DNA of 34,084 bases from Marinobacterium arenosum (lineage in GTDB: Bacteria; Pseudomonadota; Gammaproteobacteria; Pseudomonadales; Balneatricaceae): assembly GCF_019795155.1 (NCBI RefSeq), contig NZ_JAILYN010000049.1:1-34084 (forward strand). Direction: 5' to 3'. This document shows positions 26,410-33,852 of this stretch, one piece after another. A program made the position numbers and the translations under genes. The notes below the pieces were generated by a model, which was given only the letters and a program-made list of their open reading frames with translations, had not been told where the DNA came from and ran no database searches. Position 1 is the stretch's first letter. The number at the start of each line of letters is the position of its first letter.

Positions 26410-27636
26410 TCAGTCGTGTAGCGCCTGCATCGAGGCCTGGGTCCAGCGCAGGCTGTCGCGGTAGGCCTCGTCGTACAGCTGGCAGTTCAGGTCGCTGGGC
26501 AGCAGGTCCCATTCGCCTTTTTCGTAATTGACCACGTTCTCCAGCACCTTGCCCATCAGGCCGGCGCCGTCGGCGATCGCCGCCTTGATCTCGTCATCCA
26601 GCGGTACCTGGTCCAGCAGGGTCTGCTTGTCCACGTCCAGCACCGCGTCCAGGCCGGACATCATGCCGGTCATGAAAAACGCTGAGCCGTTGGCCATATG
26701 CAGCTTCTCGGCCACCAGTTCGCACATCCGGCCACGCAGCAACAGCGAGCGGGTCAGCTCCTCGGGTTTCTCGCCGGAGGCGGTCATCGCGATCAGCGTG
26801 GCCCATTTGCGGATCTGCGCCAGCCCCAGAAGCACGATCGCCTCGGCCACCGACTGCACCTTGCGCACCAGGTTGTTGGCGGCGGAGTTGACGATCCGCA
26901 GCAGCCGGTAGGTCAGCACCGGGTCCATGACGATCAGCGTTTCCAGCCGTTCCGGCGTGGTGCTCGGGTTCTGCAACTCCTGGATCAGCTGCATCAGCGC
27001 CAGCTCGTTGCTCTCCAGCTTGCGCCCCTTGACCAGCTTGGGCTTGCTGAGGAAGTGGCCCTGGAACAGCTTGAAGCCGAGCTCGATGCACTGCTCGAGT
27101 ACCTCGTAGGATTCGATCTTCTCGGCCAGCAGGGTGACCCGGAACGGCTTGACCAGCTTGATCTGCTCGCGCACCTGGGCCATCGACAGCGCATAGACGT
27201 CGATCTTGACGATATCGGCCAGCTCCAGCAGCGGCGCCCACTCTGAAGTGTATTCGAAGTCGTCCAGCGCGATCCGGTAGCCGGCCTCAGACAGGTTGCG
27301 CACTGCGTCGATCAGCGCCTCGTCGACCACGCTGTCCTCCAGCACCTCGATCACCACGTCCCGTTTCGGCAGATCCGGCACGTGGCCGTCGATCAGCAGT
27401 TCGCGGGTCAGGTTGATAAAGGCTGGAACCCGCTTGGTCTCGCCCGCCTGGTTGATACTGGTATAGACGTTGAGGATCACTTCGCTGGTGGCCGACGAGC
27501 CGGAACCGGGCAGCACCGCTTCTTCGGTGTTGTCCTCGTTGCGATAGAGCAGTTCGTAGGCAACGACTTTCTGGTTGCGGTCGAAAATCGGCTGCCTTGC
27601 CATCAGCACTTGGCCAAGCTGAGAGGGATTGCCCAT
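26410..27636 (-). CDS. EAL-HDOD signalling protein
   Basis: The 408-residue product joins an EAL-like domain (about residues 10-205) to an HDOD domain (about 205-400). In the EAL part the signature is degenerate: YELLYR replaces the EALxR motif, while ALDDFEY, VKIDVY, LLAEKIES and FQGHFLSKP mark the rest of the barrel. Loss of the signature glutamate argues against c-di-GMP hydrolysis, so it probably binds partners instead, as in other YuxH/CdgJ-like proteins that influence motility or biofilm. The gene is divergent from ylqF and ends beside the repeat array. Confidence 0.9.
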   Translation of the reverse strand: MGNPSQLGQVLMARQPIFDRNQKVVAYELLYRNEDNTEEAVLPGSGSSATSEVILNVYTSINQAGETKRVPAFINLTRELLIDGHVPDLPKRDVVIEVLEDSVVDEALIDAVRNLSEAGYRIALDDFEYTSEWAPLLELADIVKIDVYALSMAQVREQIKLVKPFRVTLLAEKIESYEVLEQCIELGFKLFQGHFLSKPKLVKGRKLESNELALMQLIQELQNPSTTPERLETLIVMDPVLTYRLLRIVNSAANNLVRKVQSVAEAIVLLGLAQIRKWATLIAMTASGEKPEELTRSLLLRGRMCELVAEKLHMANGSAFFMTGMMSGLDAVLDVDKQTLLDQVPLDDEIKAAIADGAGLMGKVLENVVNYEKGEWDLLPSDLNCQLYDEAYRDSLRWTQASMQALHD

Positions 27637-27771
27637 ATGTGTTCTACTTAAAAGAGTCCTTGGATGGCTAATGGTAGATGTCCATGGCCGTCTGTAAAGC
27701 TACAGAATCTGGCAGTACGCAGTATAATGCCGCGCCATATTCCATGACTACAACAAAGGTTAGCAGCTGCG

Positions 27772-28692
27772 ATGAGCATCAACTGGTTCCCTGGCCATAT
27801 GCACAAGGCCCGCAAGGAGATCGCCAAAGTGATGGACGAGGTCGACGTCATCATCGAGGTGATCGATGCTCGTCTGCCGCGCTCCAGCGAAAACCCGCTG
27901 GTGGATAGCCTGCGCAAGGGCAAGCCGGCGCTGAAGATCCTCAACAAGAGCGATCTGGCGGACCCGGCCCGCACCAAAGAATGGCTCGACTATTTCAACG
28001 CCCAGCCGGACACCCGGGCGATGGCGCTGAACTCCGAGCAGAAAAAACAGATCCGCCAGATCCCGGAGCTGTGCAAGCAGCTGGTGCCGGGCCGGGCCAA
28101 CGCCGGCCGGCCGGTACGGGCGATGATCATGGGAATCCCCAACGTCGGCAAGTCGACGCTGATCAACGCGCTGCTCGGCAAACGGATCGCCAAGGTCGGC
28201 AACGAACCGGCGGTGACCAAGAACCAGCAGCGCTTCACATTGCAGAACGGCATGGCGTTGTCCGACACCCCGGGAATCCTGTGGCCGAAGATCGAAGACC
28301 CGGATTCCGGCTACCGCCTGGCGGCCAGCGGGGCGATCAAGGATACTGCCATCGAATACGAAGACGTGGCGGTGTTTGCCGCCGGCTTCCTGCTGAGCGA
28401 CTACCCGGCGCGGGTGCAGGAGCGGTTCAAACTGAAAGAATTGCCGGACGGCGGCGAACAGCTGCTGGACCAGATCGGCCGCAAGCGTGGTTGCCTGCGA
28501 CCGGGCGGGGTGATCGACAGCCACAAGGCCGCCGAAATTCTGCTGAACGAATTGCGATCCGGTAAACTAGGGTTAGTCAGCTTCGAAACCGTGGCCGAGT
28601 GGCAGGAGAAAGACCGGCTGGCGGCGGAAGAGGAAGCTGCACGCCTGGCCGCTGAGGCTGAGCAACAACAGAATGAAGGTAGTGACAACTAA
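27772..28692 (+). CDS. ylqF: Ribosome biogenesis GTPase YlqF/RbgA
   Basis: The 306-residue product is a circularly permuted GTPase: the G4 motif NKSD (residues 58-61) comes before G1 GIPNVGKST (121-129) and G3 DTPG (165-168). The start SINWFPGHMHKARKEI is the family's conserved N-terminus. In Bacillus, RbgA helps late assembly of the large ribosomal subunit; the proteobacterial protein is assumed to act similarly. The C-terminal 25 residues are an alanine/glutamate-rich charged tail. Its stop codon overlaps the next gene's start by one base. Confidence 0.93.
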   Translation: MSINWFPGHMHKARKEIAKVMDEVDVIIEVIDARLPRSSENPLVDSLRKGKPALKILNKSDLADPARTKEWLDYFNAQPDTRAMALNSEQKKQIRQIPELCKQLVPGRANAGRPVRAMIMGIPNVGKSTLINALLGKRIAKVGNEPAVTKNQQRFTLQNGMALSDTPGILWPKIEDPDSGYRLAASGAIKDTAIEYEDVAVFAAGFLLSDYPARVQERFKLKELPDGGEQLLDQIGRKRGCLRPGGVIDSHKAAEILLNELRSGKLGLVSFETVAEWQEKDRLAAEEEAARLAAEAEQQQNEGSDN

Positions 28693-28970
28693 TGAGTCGA
28701 TTGAAGAAACGACGCCACACCCGCGAATGGGTTGAATTCGAAGAAAACGGCCCCTCCCGTCGCGAGCGGCTGGCCAACCCGGACAGCTACGAAAGCCGTA
28801 AGCGCCGCGCACTGGCGGAAAAGAAAAAGAACAAGTCGGTTTTCCAGAAAGAGCAGGAGAAAGCTGAATCCGGCAGTAAGCAGCAGGGCGGCAACCATGC
28901 CCGCGGCCCGCTGGCTGACAAGATCCGTAAGCTGAATGCGGACAAAGCGCAGCAGGATCAGCAGGACTGA
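28692..28970 (+). CDS. Small highly basic hypothetical protein coupled to ylqF
   Basis: The 92-residue product starts at the last base of the ylqF stop codon (TAATG), so it is translationally coupled. It is rich in K, R and E, has no hydrophobic segment, and is probably largely disordered or helical: SRLKKRRHTREWVEFEENG at the N-terminus, then KRRALAEKKKN, and a glutamine-rich end. I recognise no family. Charge and coupling to a ribosome-assembly GTPase suggest RNA or ribosome contact, but this is only inference. The gene looks real because of the coupling and codon use like that of its neighbours. Confidence 0.75.
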   Translation: MSRLKKRRHTREWVEFEENGPSRRERLANPDSYESRKRRALAEKKKNKSVFQKEQEKAESGSKQQGGNHARGPLADKIRKLNADKAQQDQQD

Positions 28971-28976
28971 GTATTT

Positions 28977-29030
28977 GATCTCCGCGTGATGCTCTTCTAG
29001 TTTGGAAGGTGAACATGCAGCGCGGAGATC
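28977..29030 (+). promoter_or_regulatory. Hairpin leader covering the CDGSH gene ribosome site
   Basis: GATCTCCGCG (28977-28986) and CGCGGAGATC (29021-29030) form a perfect 10-bp inverted repeat with a 34-nt loop. The right arm contains the GGAG that would serve the ATG at 29035. The loop has its own AAGG plus an ATG at 29015 that opens a 24-codon frame (29015-29089) overlapping the CDGSH start out of frame. This could be a translational switch, or a weak terminator of the ylqF transcript; there is no T-run. Confidence 0.5.
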
Positions 29031-29034
29031 ACTC

Positions 29035-29322
29035 ATGTCCCATGCTCCCGTACACTGCGCCGGCCGGTCTCCGCTGGTCGTCCATCTGAAGGAGGGCGAG
29101 ACCTACGCCTGGTGCGCCTGTGGGCGCTCCCGAACCCAGCCGTTCTGTGATGGCTCCCACCAGGGCACCGGCATCGACCCGGTGGTGTTCATCGCCGAAG
29201 CCGACGCCGACGTCGCGCTCTGCATGTGCAAGCACACCGGCACTCCCCCCATCTGCGACGGCACCCATAAAACCATCACCTGCCAGGTCGACCAGCCCAG
29301 CGAACTGGAAAGCGAAGAATAA
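29035..29322 (+). CDS. Double CDGSH iron-sulfur protein
   Basis: The 95-residue product carries two CDGSH-type [2Fe-2S] sites: C27, C29, C38, H42 (CACGRSRTQPFCDGSH) and C63, C65, C74, H78 (CMCKHTGTPPICDGTH). Each has three cysteines and one histidine, as in mitoNEET-like proteins. No membrane anchor is present. Such bacterial proteins may store or pass on clusters or electrons; no exact function is assigned. I use the ATG at 29035, which has GGAG seven bases upstream. Confidence 0.9.
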   Translation: MSHAPVHCAGRSPLVVHLKEGETYAWCACGRSRTQPFCDGSHQGTGIDPVVFIAEADADVALCMCKHTGTPPICDGTHKTITCQVDQPSELESEE

Positions 29323-29396
29323 CGGCTGCCAGCGCCACCCTAAGTCCAATTCGAAGTGCTATCATAGCCGCCTTTTTCAGCCAGCCGAGGTATCCA

Positions 29397-30575
29397 GTGC
29401 AGCAGTATGATGTCGTCATTGTCGGGGCCGGTGCGTCCGGTTTGATGTGTGCCGCTACGGCGGGCTATCGCGGCCGGCGGGTACTGGTGCTGGAACATAC
29501 CTCGAAGATCGGTCGCAAGATCCTGATGTCCGGCGGCGGTCGCTGTAACTTCACCAACATCCACAACGGCCCGGCCAACTTCCTGTCCGGCAATCCGCAC
29601 TTCTGCAAATCGGCGCTGAGCCGCTACCCGGCGCGGGCGTTTATCGAGTTGGTGGAGCGCCACGGCATCGACTACCACGAGAAAACCCTCGGCCAGCTGT
29701 TCTGCGACCACTCCAGCAAGGAGATCCTGCAGCTGCTGCTGACCGAATGCGACTGGGCCGGCGTCGAGATCCGTACCGATGTCAGCGTCAACGGCATCAA
29801 ACCGCAGCCGGAAGGCTACCGGCTCGATACCAGCAGCGGCGCCTTCGGCTGCGAAAGCCTGGTGATCGCCACTGGCGGCCTGTCGATCCCCAACGGCGGC
29901 GCCACCAGTTTTGCTTTCGACGTGGCCGAGCAGTTCGGCCTCGAAGTGACCGAACGGCGCGCCGCGCTGGTGCCGTTCACCTTGCAGCCGGCGCTGCTGG
30001 ACCACCTCAAGCCGCTGGCTGGCATCTCCCATAAGGTCAGCGTCAGTGCCGGCAACATGAGCTTCACCGAGCAGATGCTGCTAACCCACCGCGGCCTCAG
30101 CGGCCCGGCGATCCTGCAGATCAGCTCCTACTGGCAGCCGGGCGGCGAGATCGAGATCGACCTGTTCCCGGAGCTGGACCTCAGCGCCTGGCTGATCGAA
30201 CAGCGCCAGAGCAATCCGAAACAGGCGCTGCACAACGCCCTCGGCCAGCTGATGACCAAGCGCTTCGCCCAGACCCTGTGCGAGCTCTGGCAGCTCGACG
30301 GCATTCTGGCGGAACTCAGTAACGCCCGCATCGACGAGATCGCCGCCAAATTCCACCACTGGAAGGTCAAACCGGCCGGCACTGAAGGCTACCGCACCGC
30401 CGAAGTCACCCTCGGCGGCGTCGCCACCTCGGAACTTTCATCGAAAACCCTGCAGGCCAACAAGGCCGACGGGCTGTACTTTATCGGCGAATGCGTCGAC
30501 GTCACCGGCCACCTGGGCGGCCATAATTTCCAGTGGGCCTGGGCATCGGGCTTCGCGGCGGGGCAGTTTGTTTGA
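29397..30575 (+). CDS. HI0933-family NAD(P)/FAD-dependent oxidoreductase
   Basis: The 392-residue product has an N-terminal dinucleotide fold, VVIVGAGASGLMCA (residues 6-19), the family-specific GRKILMSGGGRCNFTN, a middle IATGGLSIPNGGATSF, and a C-terminal ECVDVTGHLGGHNFQWAWASG. This fits the HI0933/YhiN flavoprotein family over its length. The reaction is not established for most members. The start is a GTG at 29397 with GAGG seven bases upstream, chosen because the FAD motif follows at once. It follows the CDGSH gene by 74 bp on the same strand and may share its message. Confidence 0.9.
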   Translation: MQQYDVVIVGAGASGLMCAATAGYRGRRVLVLEHTSKIGRKILMSGGGRCNFTNIHNGPANFLSGNPHFCKSALSRYPARAFIELVERHGIDYHEKTLGQLFCDHSSKEILQLLLTECDWAGVEIRTDVSVNGIKPQPEGYRLDTSSGAFGCESLVIATGGLSIPNGGATSFAFDVAEQFGLEVTERRAALVPFTLQPALLDHLKPLAGISHKVSVSAGNMSFTEQMLLTHRGLSGPAILQISSYWQPGGEIEIDLFPELDLSAWLIEQRQSNPKQALHNALGQLMTKRFAQTLCELWQLDGILAELSNARIDEIAAKFHHWKVKPAGTEGYRTAEVTLGGVATSELSSKTLQANKADGLYFIGECVDVTGHLGGHNFQWAWASGFAAGQFV

Positions 30576-30588
30576 GCTGTATTGAAGC

Positions 30589-30624
30589 AATTAAAACGAA
30601 GACTGTTGTAATTAGAACGAAGAC
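30589..30624. repeat. Short direct repeat AATTARAACGAAGAC
   Basis: AATTAAAACGAAGAC (30589-30603) and AATTAGAACGAAGAC (30610-30624) are two copies with a 21-bp step, just after the stop codon of the flavoprotein gene. Their meaning is unknown; they mark the point where base composition becomes more AT-rich. Confidence 0.4.
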
Positions 30625-30811
30625 AATTCAGTCGCACACATCCGTGTAAGCCCCTTGTAATGGGGGGCGGTGTGGATTGCCTTCGTTTTTGTATCCGATC
30701 TACTTGAGGGTGGCAGGCTTCTACAGAGCGCTATCCCGCACTCTCTCCTGTTGTCTGCTGCGGCCCGAAGCGGATACATCCACTTCGAGCAACTTCGAAT
30801 ATTCCCCCAAG

Positions 30812-31420
30812 CTAACTAGCTTGTACTACCGCCTGAAATGCCAGAAAAACAGCACCCAACATCGATAGTGCAAAAGAAACACGAAGAACCCTCGCAGCAC
30901 GGGGTTTTTCAAAAAGCTGCTTTAAAGCCCCGCCCAGTAGCACCCATCCAGTGTCAACCAACAATGCAACAGCAAAGCATATCCCCCCGGTAATAACGTA
31001 GCTGGATGTGACATCTTCAATCGGAAGCAAAAACTGTGAGAACAGTGCGAAGAATGCTGCGTAAGCTTTAGGGTTAAGCAGATTCAGTACAAAACCATCA
31101 ACCAAACTTGGGCATTTCGCATTGGCCTCTGTACCTGTAATCGGAGCAGAAGCGATCTTCCAGGCTATGTAGCCGATGTACGCTGCACCCAACAACTGCA
31201 GCGCAAACTTCAGTTGAGGGGCACTTGATAGGATGACAGCGAATCCGGTACTGGCGGTGGTTATCACGAAGATCAGCCCCGCAAGAATGCCGAATAGAAA
31301 TGGAAAACTCCGTTTAACGCCGAACGTTGCACTCGTCGCTGCCAGTGCAAGAGGTGCGGGGCCCGGTGAGCCCAACAGCAATGCGGTTGCAGTAGACAGC
31401 ATGATCACTTGATCGAGCAT
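30812..31420 (-). CDS. LysE/RhtB-family exporter (AT-richer, possibly acquired)
   Basis: The 202-residue product has about six hydrophobic segments and the LysE-family patterns GSPGPAPLALAATSATFG near the N-terminus, GAAYIGYIAWKI, and NLLNPKAYAAFFALFSQF. It should export amino acids or similar compounds. The start at 31420 (MLDQV) has AAGGA eight bases upstream; an in-frame ATG-like start further up (31450) would overlap an operator. The gene is visibly more AT-rich than the genes around it, which hints at a separate origin. Two TTGTCGACAA-like palindromes precede it, so it has its own regulator, not encoded here. Confidence 0.87.
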   Translation of the reverse strand: MLDQVIMLSTATALLLGSPGPAPLALAATSATFGVKRSFPFLFGILAGLIFVITTASTGFAVILSSAPQLKFALQLLGAAYIGYIAWKIASAPITGTEANAKCPSLVDGFVLNLLNPKAYAAFFALFSQFLLPIEDVTSSYVITGGICFAVALLVDTGWVLLGGALKQLFEKPRAARVLRVSFALSMLGAVFLAFQAVVQAS

Positions 31421-31791
31421 AAGATACGTCCTTGATTGTATTGTCGACAATGTCGATGATATTTCTTTATAGATTGATATAAAAGCCAGTAAAAGTTAAA
31501 AGCTGTCGACAATAAGTCGAAAGAGGGGGCGAGTCAGCACTGCGGCAGATGCGGAAGCAATCTACCAGGCGGACACTCGGCGCCATATGTGGTTTGTGGG
31601 TGTTTAGTGGGCTTTTGTTGGTCTAAAAATACCAGAGCAGCAAGAAAGCTTGTTACATCACCGAGCAGGCGATGGGCTAAGGAGGGGGGATCAAGTCCGA
31701 TCCATCAGACGATAACGGCCATCCCCCCCATCATGGAAGCTAAGATAGATCTAAAGCAGCCGCTTACATTTACGATTTTTGAGGTAAAGGG
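31421..31791. promoter_or_regulatory. 371-bp divergent spacer between LysE exporter and SLC13 gene
   Basis: No gene is visible. It holds ATTGTCGACAAT (31440-31451, a perfect 12-bp palindrome) and TGTCGACAAT (31504-31513) on the exporter side. On the transporter side it holds an 8-bp stem GGGGGGAT (31684-31691) with ATCCCCCC (31721-31728) in the leader. The latter does not match any riboswitch that I recognise. Confidence 0.5.
31440..31451. promoter_or_regulatory. Operator palindrome ATTGTCGACAAT of the LysE exporter
   Basis: A perfect palindrome 20 nt upstream of the exporter start codon, with a second copy of its core (TGTCGACAAT) at 31504-31513. The centre is CG rather than AT/GT as in the purine boxes, so a different GntR-like or MarR-like regulator is likely. 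Confidence 0.55.
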
Positions 31792-33627
31792 ATGGATCGC
31801 ATACTGCCGGCATTACCTGATGGGCATGGGATAGCGGTGCTGTTACTGATCGTCTTCGCACTGTACATTTTTACCCGGGACGAGATCCCTCTTGAAACTT
31901 CAAGTCTGTTGGTGCTGGTGGCACTGACTGTTGGTTTTACACTCTTTCCCTACCGATACGATGGCGAACTTGTTGACCCTTTAGGGCTTTTTCACGGCTT
32001 TGGCCATGAAGCATTGATCGCGGTTTGCGCCTTGATGGTTGCCGGTCAGGGATTGGTGCGCACCGGTGCACTGGAGCCGATCGGTCGATTATTGGCGCGT
32101 TTCTGGGCGGTCAGCCCGATGTTTTCCCTGTTACTGACCCTGGTGCTGGGGGCATTTCTCAGTGCGTTCGTCAACAATGTCCCCATCGTCGTGCTGCTGC
32201 TGCCCATTCTGGTGAGCGTTGCGCTGCGTACCGGCAAACCCGCGTCCGGAATGCTGATGCCGATGGGGTTCGCCACCCTGGTCGGGGGCATGGGCACCAC
32301 TATCGGCACCTCCACCAACCTGCTGGTCATTGCGGTGGCGGCTGATCTTGGCATGCGCCAGTTTCAGGTATTCGATTTCTTTCTCCCCGCTGCCATAGCC
32401 GCCAGTGTGGCAATCCTTTACTTGTGGCTGGTGGCGCCGCGCATTCTGCCTGAGCGTGTGGCGTCGCTGGATGACCGTTCCCCCCGCCTTTTTACTGCCC
32501 AACTGCATATTGAGGAGGGTGGTTTTGCCGATGGAAACAAGCTTTCCGAGCTGCAGAACAAGGTCGGTAAGAAAATGGATATCAGTGCTATCCGCCGTGG
32601 TGACATGTTGATCATGCCACTCCCGGATGCAACGCTCAGGGCCGGCGATCGACTGAGAATCTGCGATACGCCGGAGAACCTGACCGAGTTCGCCAGTGCA
32701 CTGGGTGCCGCGTTGTTTGCCGGGGACGTTCGGGTGGATCAAGAGCACCCGCTGCGAGCCGACGATCAGCAGATCGCCGAGATCGTGGTGACGCAAGGCT
32801 CATTACTGGAAGGCTCCACCCTGGCCTATGCCAGACTGGCAGAACGTTACCATATGCTGATCCTGGCACTGCATCGCCCCGGGACAACGCTGCAGACCCT
32901 GAGTGCCGATTTAGGCGACCTGCAGCTGGGAATAGGCGATGTACTGCTGGTGCAAGGCAGCCAGGAGCAGATTGCGTCACTCAAGCAGAATGCCGAACTG
33001 CTGGTACTTGATGCCACCAGTGACTTGCCGCATACCCAGCGCGCCCCCGTGGCATTGACCATCATGGCGTTCATCATCGTTGTTGCAGCGCTTGGCCTGA
33101 TACCGATCGCAATCAGCGCAGTGGCGGGTGTTTTGCTGATGATTCTCACCCATTGTCTGCGCTGGCAGGATGTGGTGCAGGCGTTGAGCGCCCCGGTGAT
33201 CATGATCGTGGTGGCCAGTTTAGCCCTGGGTATGTCACTGCTGAAAACCGGCGGCGCCGGCTATCTGGCAGAGCTGTATGTTGCGCTGGCCGCAGGGGCA
33301 TCGCCGTCCGTCATGCTCTCGGGGCTGATGCTGATAATGGCGATACTGACCAATATCGTGTCCAACAATGCGGCAGCGGTGATTGGTACGCCGATCGCTT
33401 TCAGTATCTCCCAGCAGTTGGGCTTGCCGCCCGAACCCTACGTGTTGGCGGTACTGTTTGGTGCCAATATGAGTTACGCCACCCCCATGGCTTACAAGAC
33501 CAACCTGTTGGTCATGAGTGCGGGAGGTTACCGCTTTTCCGACTTCATGAGGGTGGGGATACCGCTAACCATTATCGTATGGCTGGTGCTGTCCTGGTTG
33601 TTGCCACGGCTGTATGGGCTTGGCTGA
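31792..33627 (+). CDS. SLC13/DASS-family transporter with two RCK-C (TrkA-C) domains
   Basis: The 611-residue product has hydrophobic segments in residues 10-225 and 420-605 that enclose a soluble region holding two TrkA-C/RCK-C domains: one around GNKLSELQNKVGKKMDISAIRRGD..LRAGDRLRI, the other around GSLLEGSTLAYARLAERYHMLILALHR..LGIGDVLLVQG. Repeated transporter motifs are FVNNVPIVVLLLPI and GTTIGTSTNLLVIAVA in the first half, and NIVSNNAAAVIGTPIAFS in the second. The family moves sulfate, dicarboxylates or other anions with sodium; the substrate here is unknown. The ATG has GAGGTAAAGGG just before it. It stands alone in its operon. Confidence 0.9.
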   Translation: MDRILPALPDGHGIAVLLLIVFALYIFTRDEIPLETSSLLVLVALTVGFTLFPYRYDGELVDPLGLFHGFGHEALIAVCALMVAGQGLVRTGALEPIGRLLARFWAVSPMFSLLLTLVLGAFLSAFVNNVPIVVLLLPILVSVALRTGKPASGMLMPMGFATLVGGMGTTIGTSTNLLVIAVAADLGMRQFQVFDFFLPAAIAASVAILYLWLVAPRILPERVASLDDRSPRLFTAQLHIEEGGFADGNKLSELQNKVGKKMDISAIRRGDMLIMPLPDATLRAGDRLRICDTPENLTEFASALGAALFAGDVRVDQEHPLRADDQQIAEIVVTQGSLLEGSTLAYARLAERYHMLILALHRPGTTLQTLSADLGDLQLGIGDVLLVQGSQEQIASLKQNAELLVLDATSDLPHTQRAPVALTIMAFIIVVAALGLIPIAISAVAGVLLMILTHCLRWQDVVQALSAPVIMIVVASLALGMSLLKTGGAGYLAELYVALAAGASPSVMLSGLMLIMAILTNIVSNNAAAVIGTPIAFSISQQLGLPPEPYVLAVLFGANMSYATPMAYKTNLLVMSAGGYRFSDFMRVGIPLTIIVWLVLSWLLPRLYGLG

Positions 33628-33654
33628 TATTTTAAAAACAGAGGTCAAGCCGGC

Positions 33655-33719
33655 CGGCATAGAAGGCTGTCCCACGGAGGGCCGAAGGCCCGGAGTTGTA
33701 CTGCCTGGCCTTGTTATGA
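33655..33719 (-). repeat. Degenerate attC-like palindrome
   Basis: Read on the minus strand the element begins TCATAACAAGGC, continues to a CGGGCCTTCGGCCC hairpin centre, and ends GCCTTCTATGCC. Outer blocks ATAACAAGGC and GCCTTCTATG mirror one another, as the R''/L'' and L'/R' ends of integron attC sites do. The stop codon of the preceding reading frame lies inside the first block, as in gene cassettes. The second core lacks the expected GTT, so the site would be inactive. No integrase gene is seen. Confidence 0.4.
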
Positions 33720-33852
33720 GTTTGTGCCACCAATGCTGAATATTAGCACCATCATACCGAAGAAAAGCGCCATGTATGTATAAAAAATGCGCTTTAGAAA
33801 TGTGCACTTCTTTATTAAGAGTTCATCTCCAATCTCAATTGCTTTGTCGCGA
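33714..33852 (-). pseudogene. 3' remnant of a small membrane protein gene, cut by an IS30-family element
   Basis: An open frame with no start runs from the IS end to a TAA at 33714-33716 and encodes about 45 residues: a charged stretch (DKAIEIGDELLIKKC..) followed by a hydrophobic segment (YMALFFGMMVLIFSIGG) and TNS. It is broken upstream by a stop codon inside the IS terminal repeat. The likely explanation is that the insertion sequence removed the 5' part. The position of its stop codon in the attC-like block fits a former integron cassette. No family is recognised. Confidence 0.5.

Noticed and set aside
30808-30823. CAAGCTA/TAGCTTG hairpin at the end of the LysE exporter gene as a terminator
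   Set aside because: A perfect 7-bp stem overlaps the stop codon but is AT-rich and lacks a T-run on the minus strand, so I do not call it a terminator.
31440-31513. TTGTCGACAA palindromes as members of the purine box set
   Set aside because: The centre is CG instead of AT/GT, both copies belong to one exporter promoter, and no purine gene is near.
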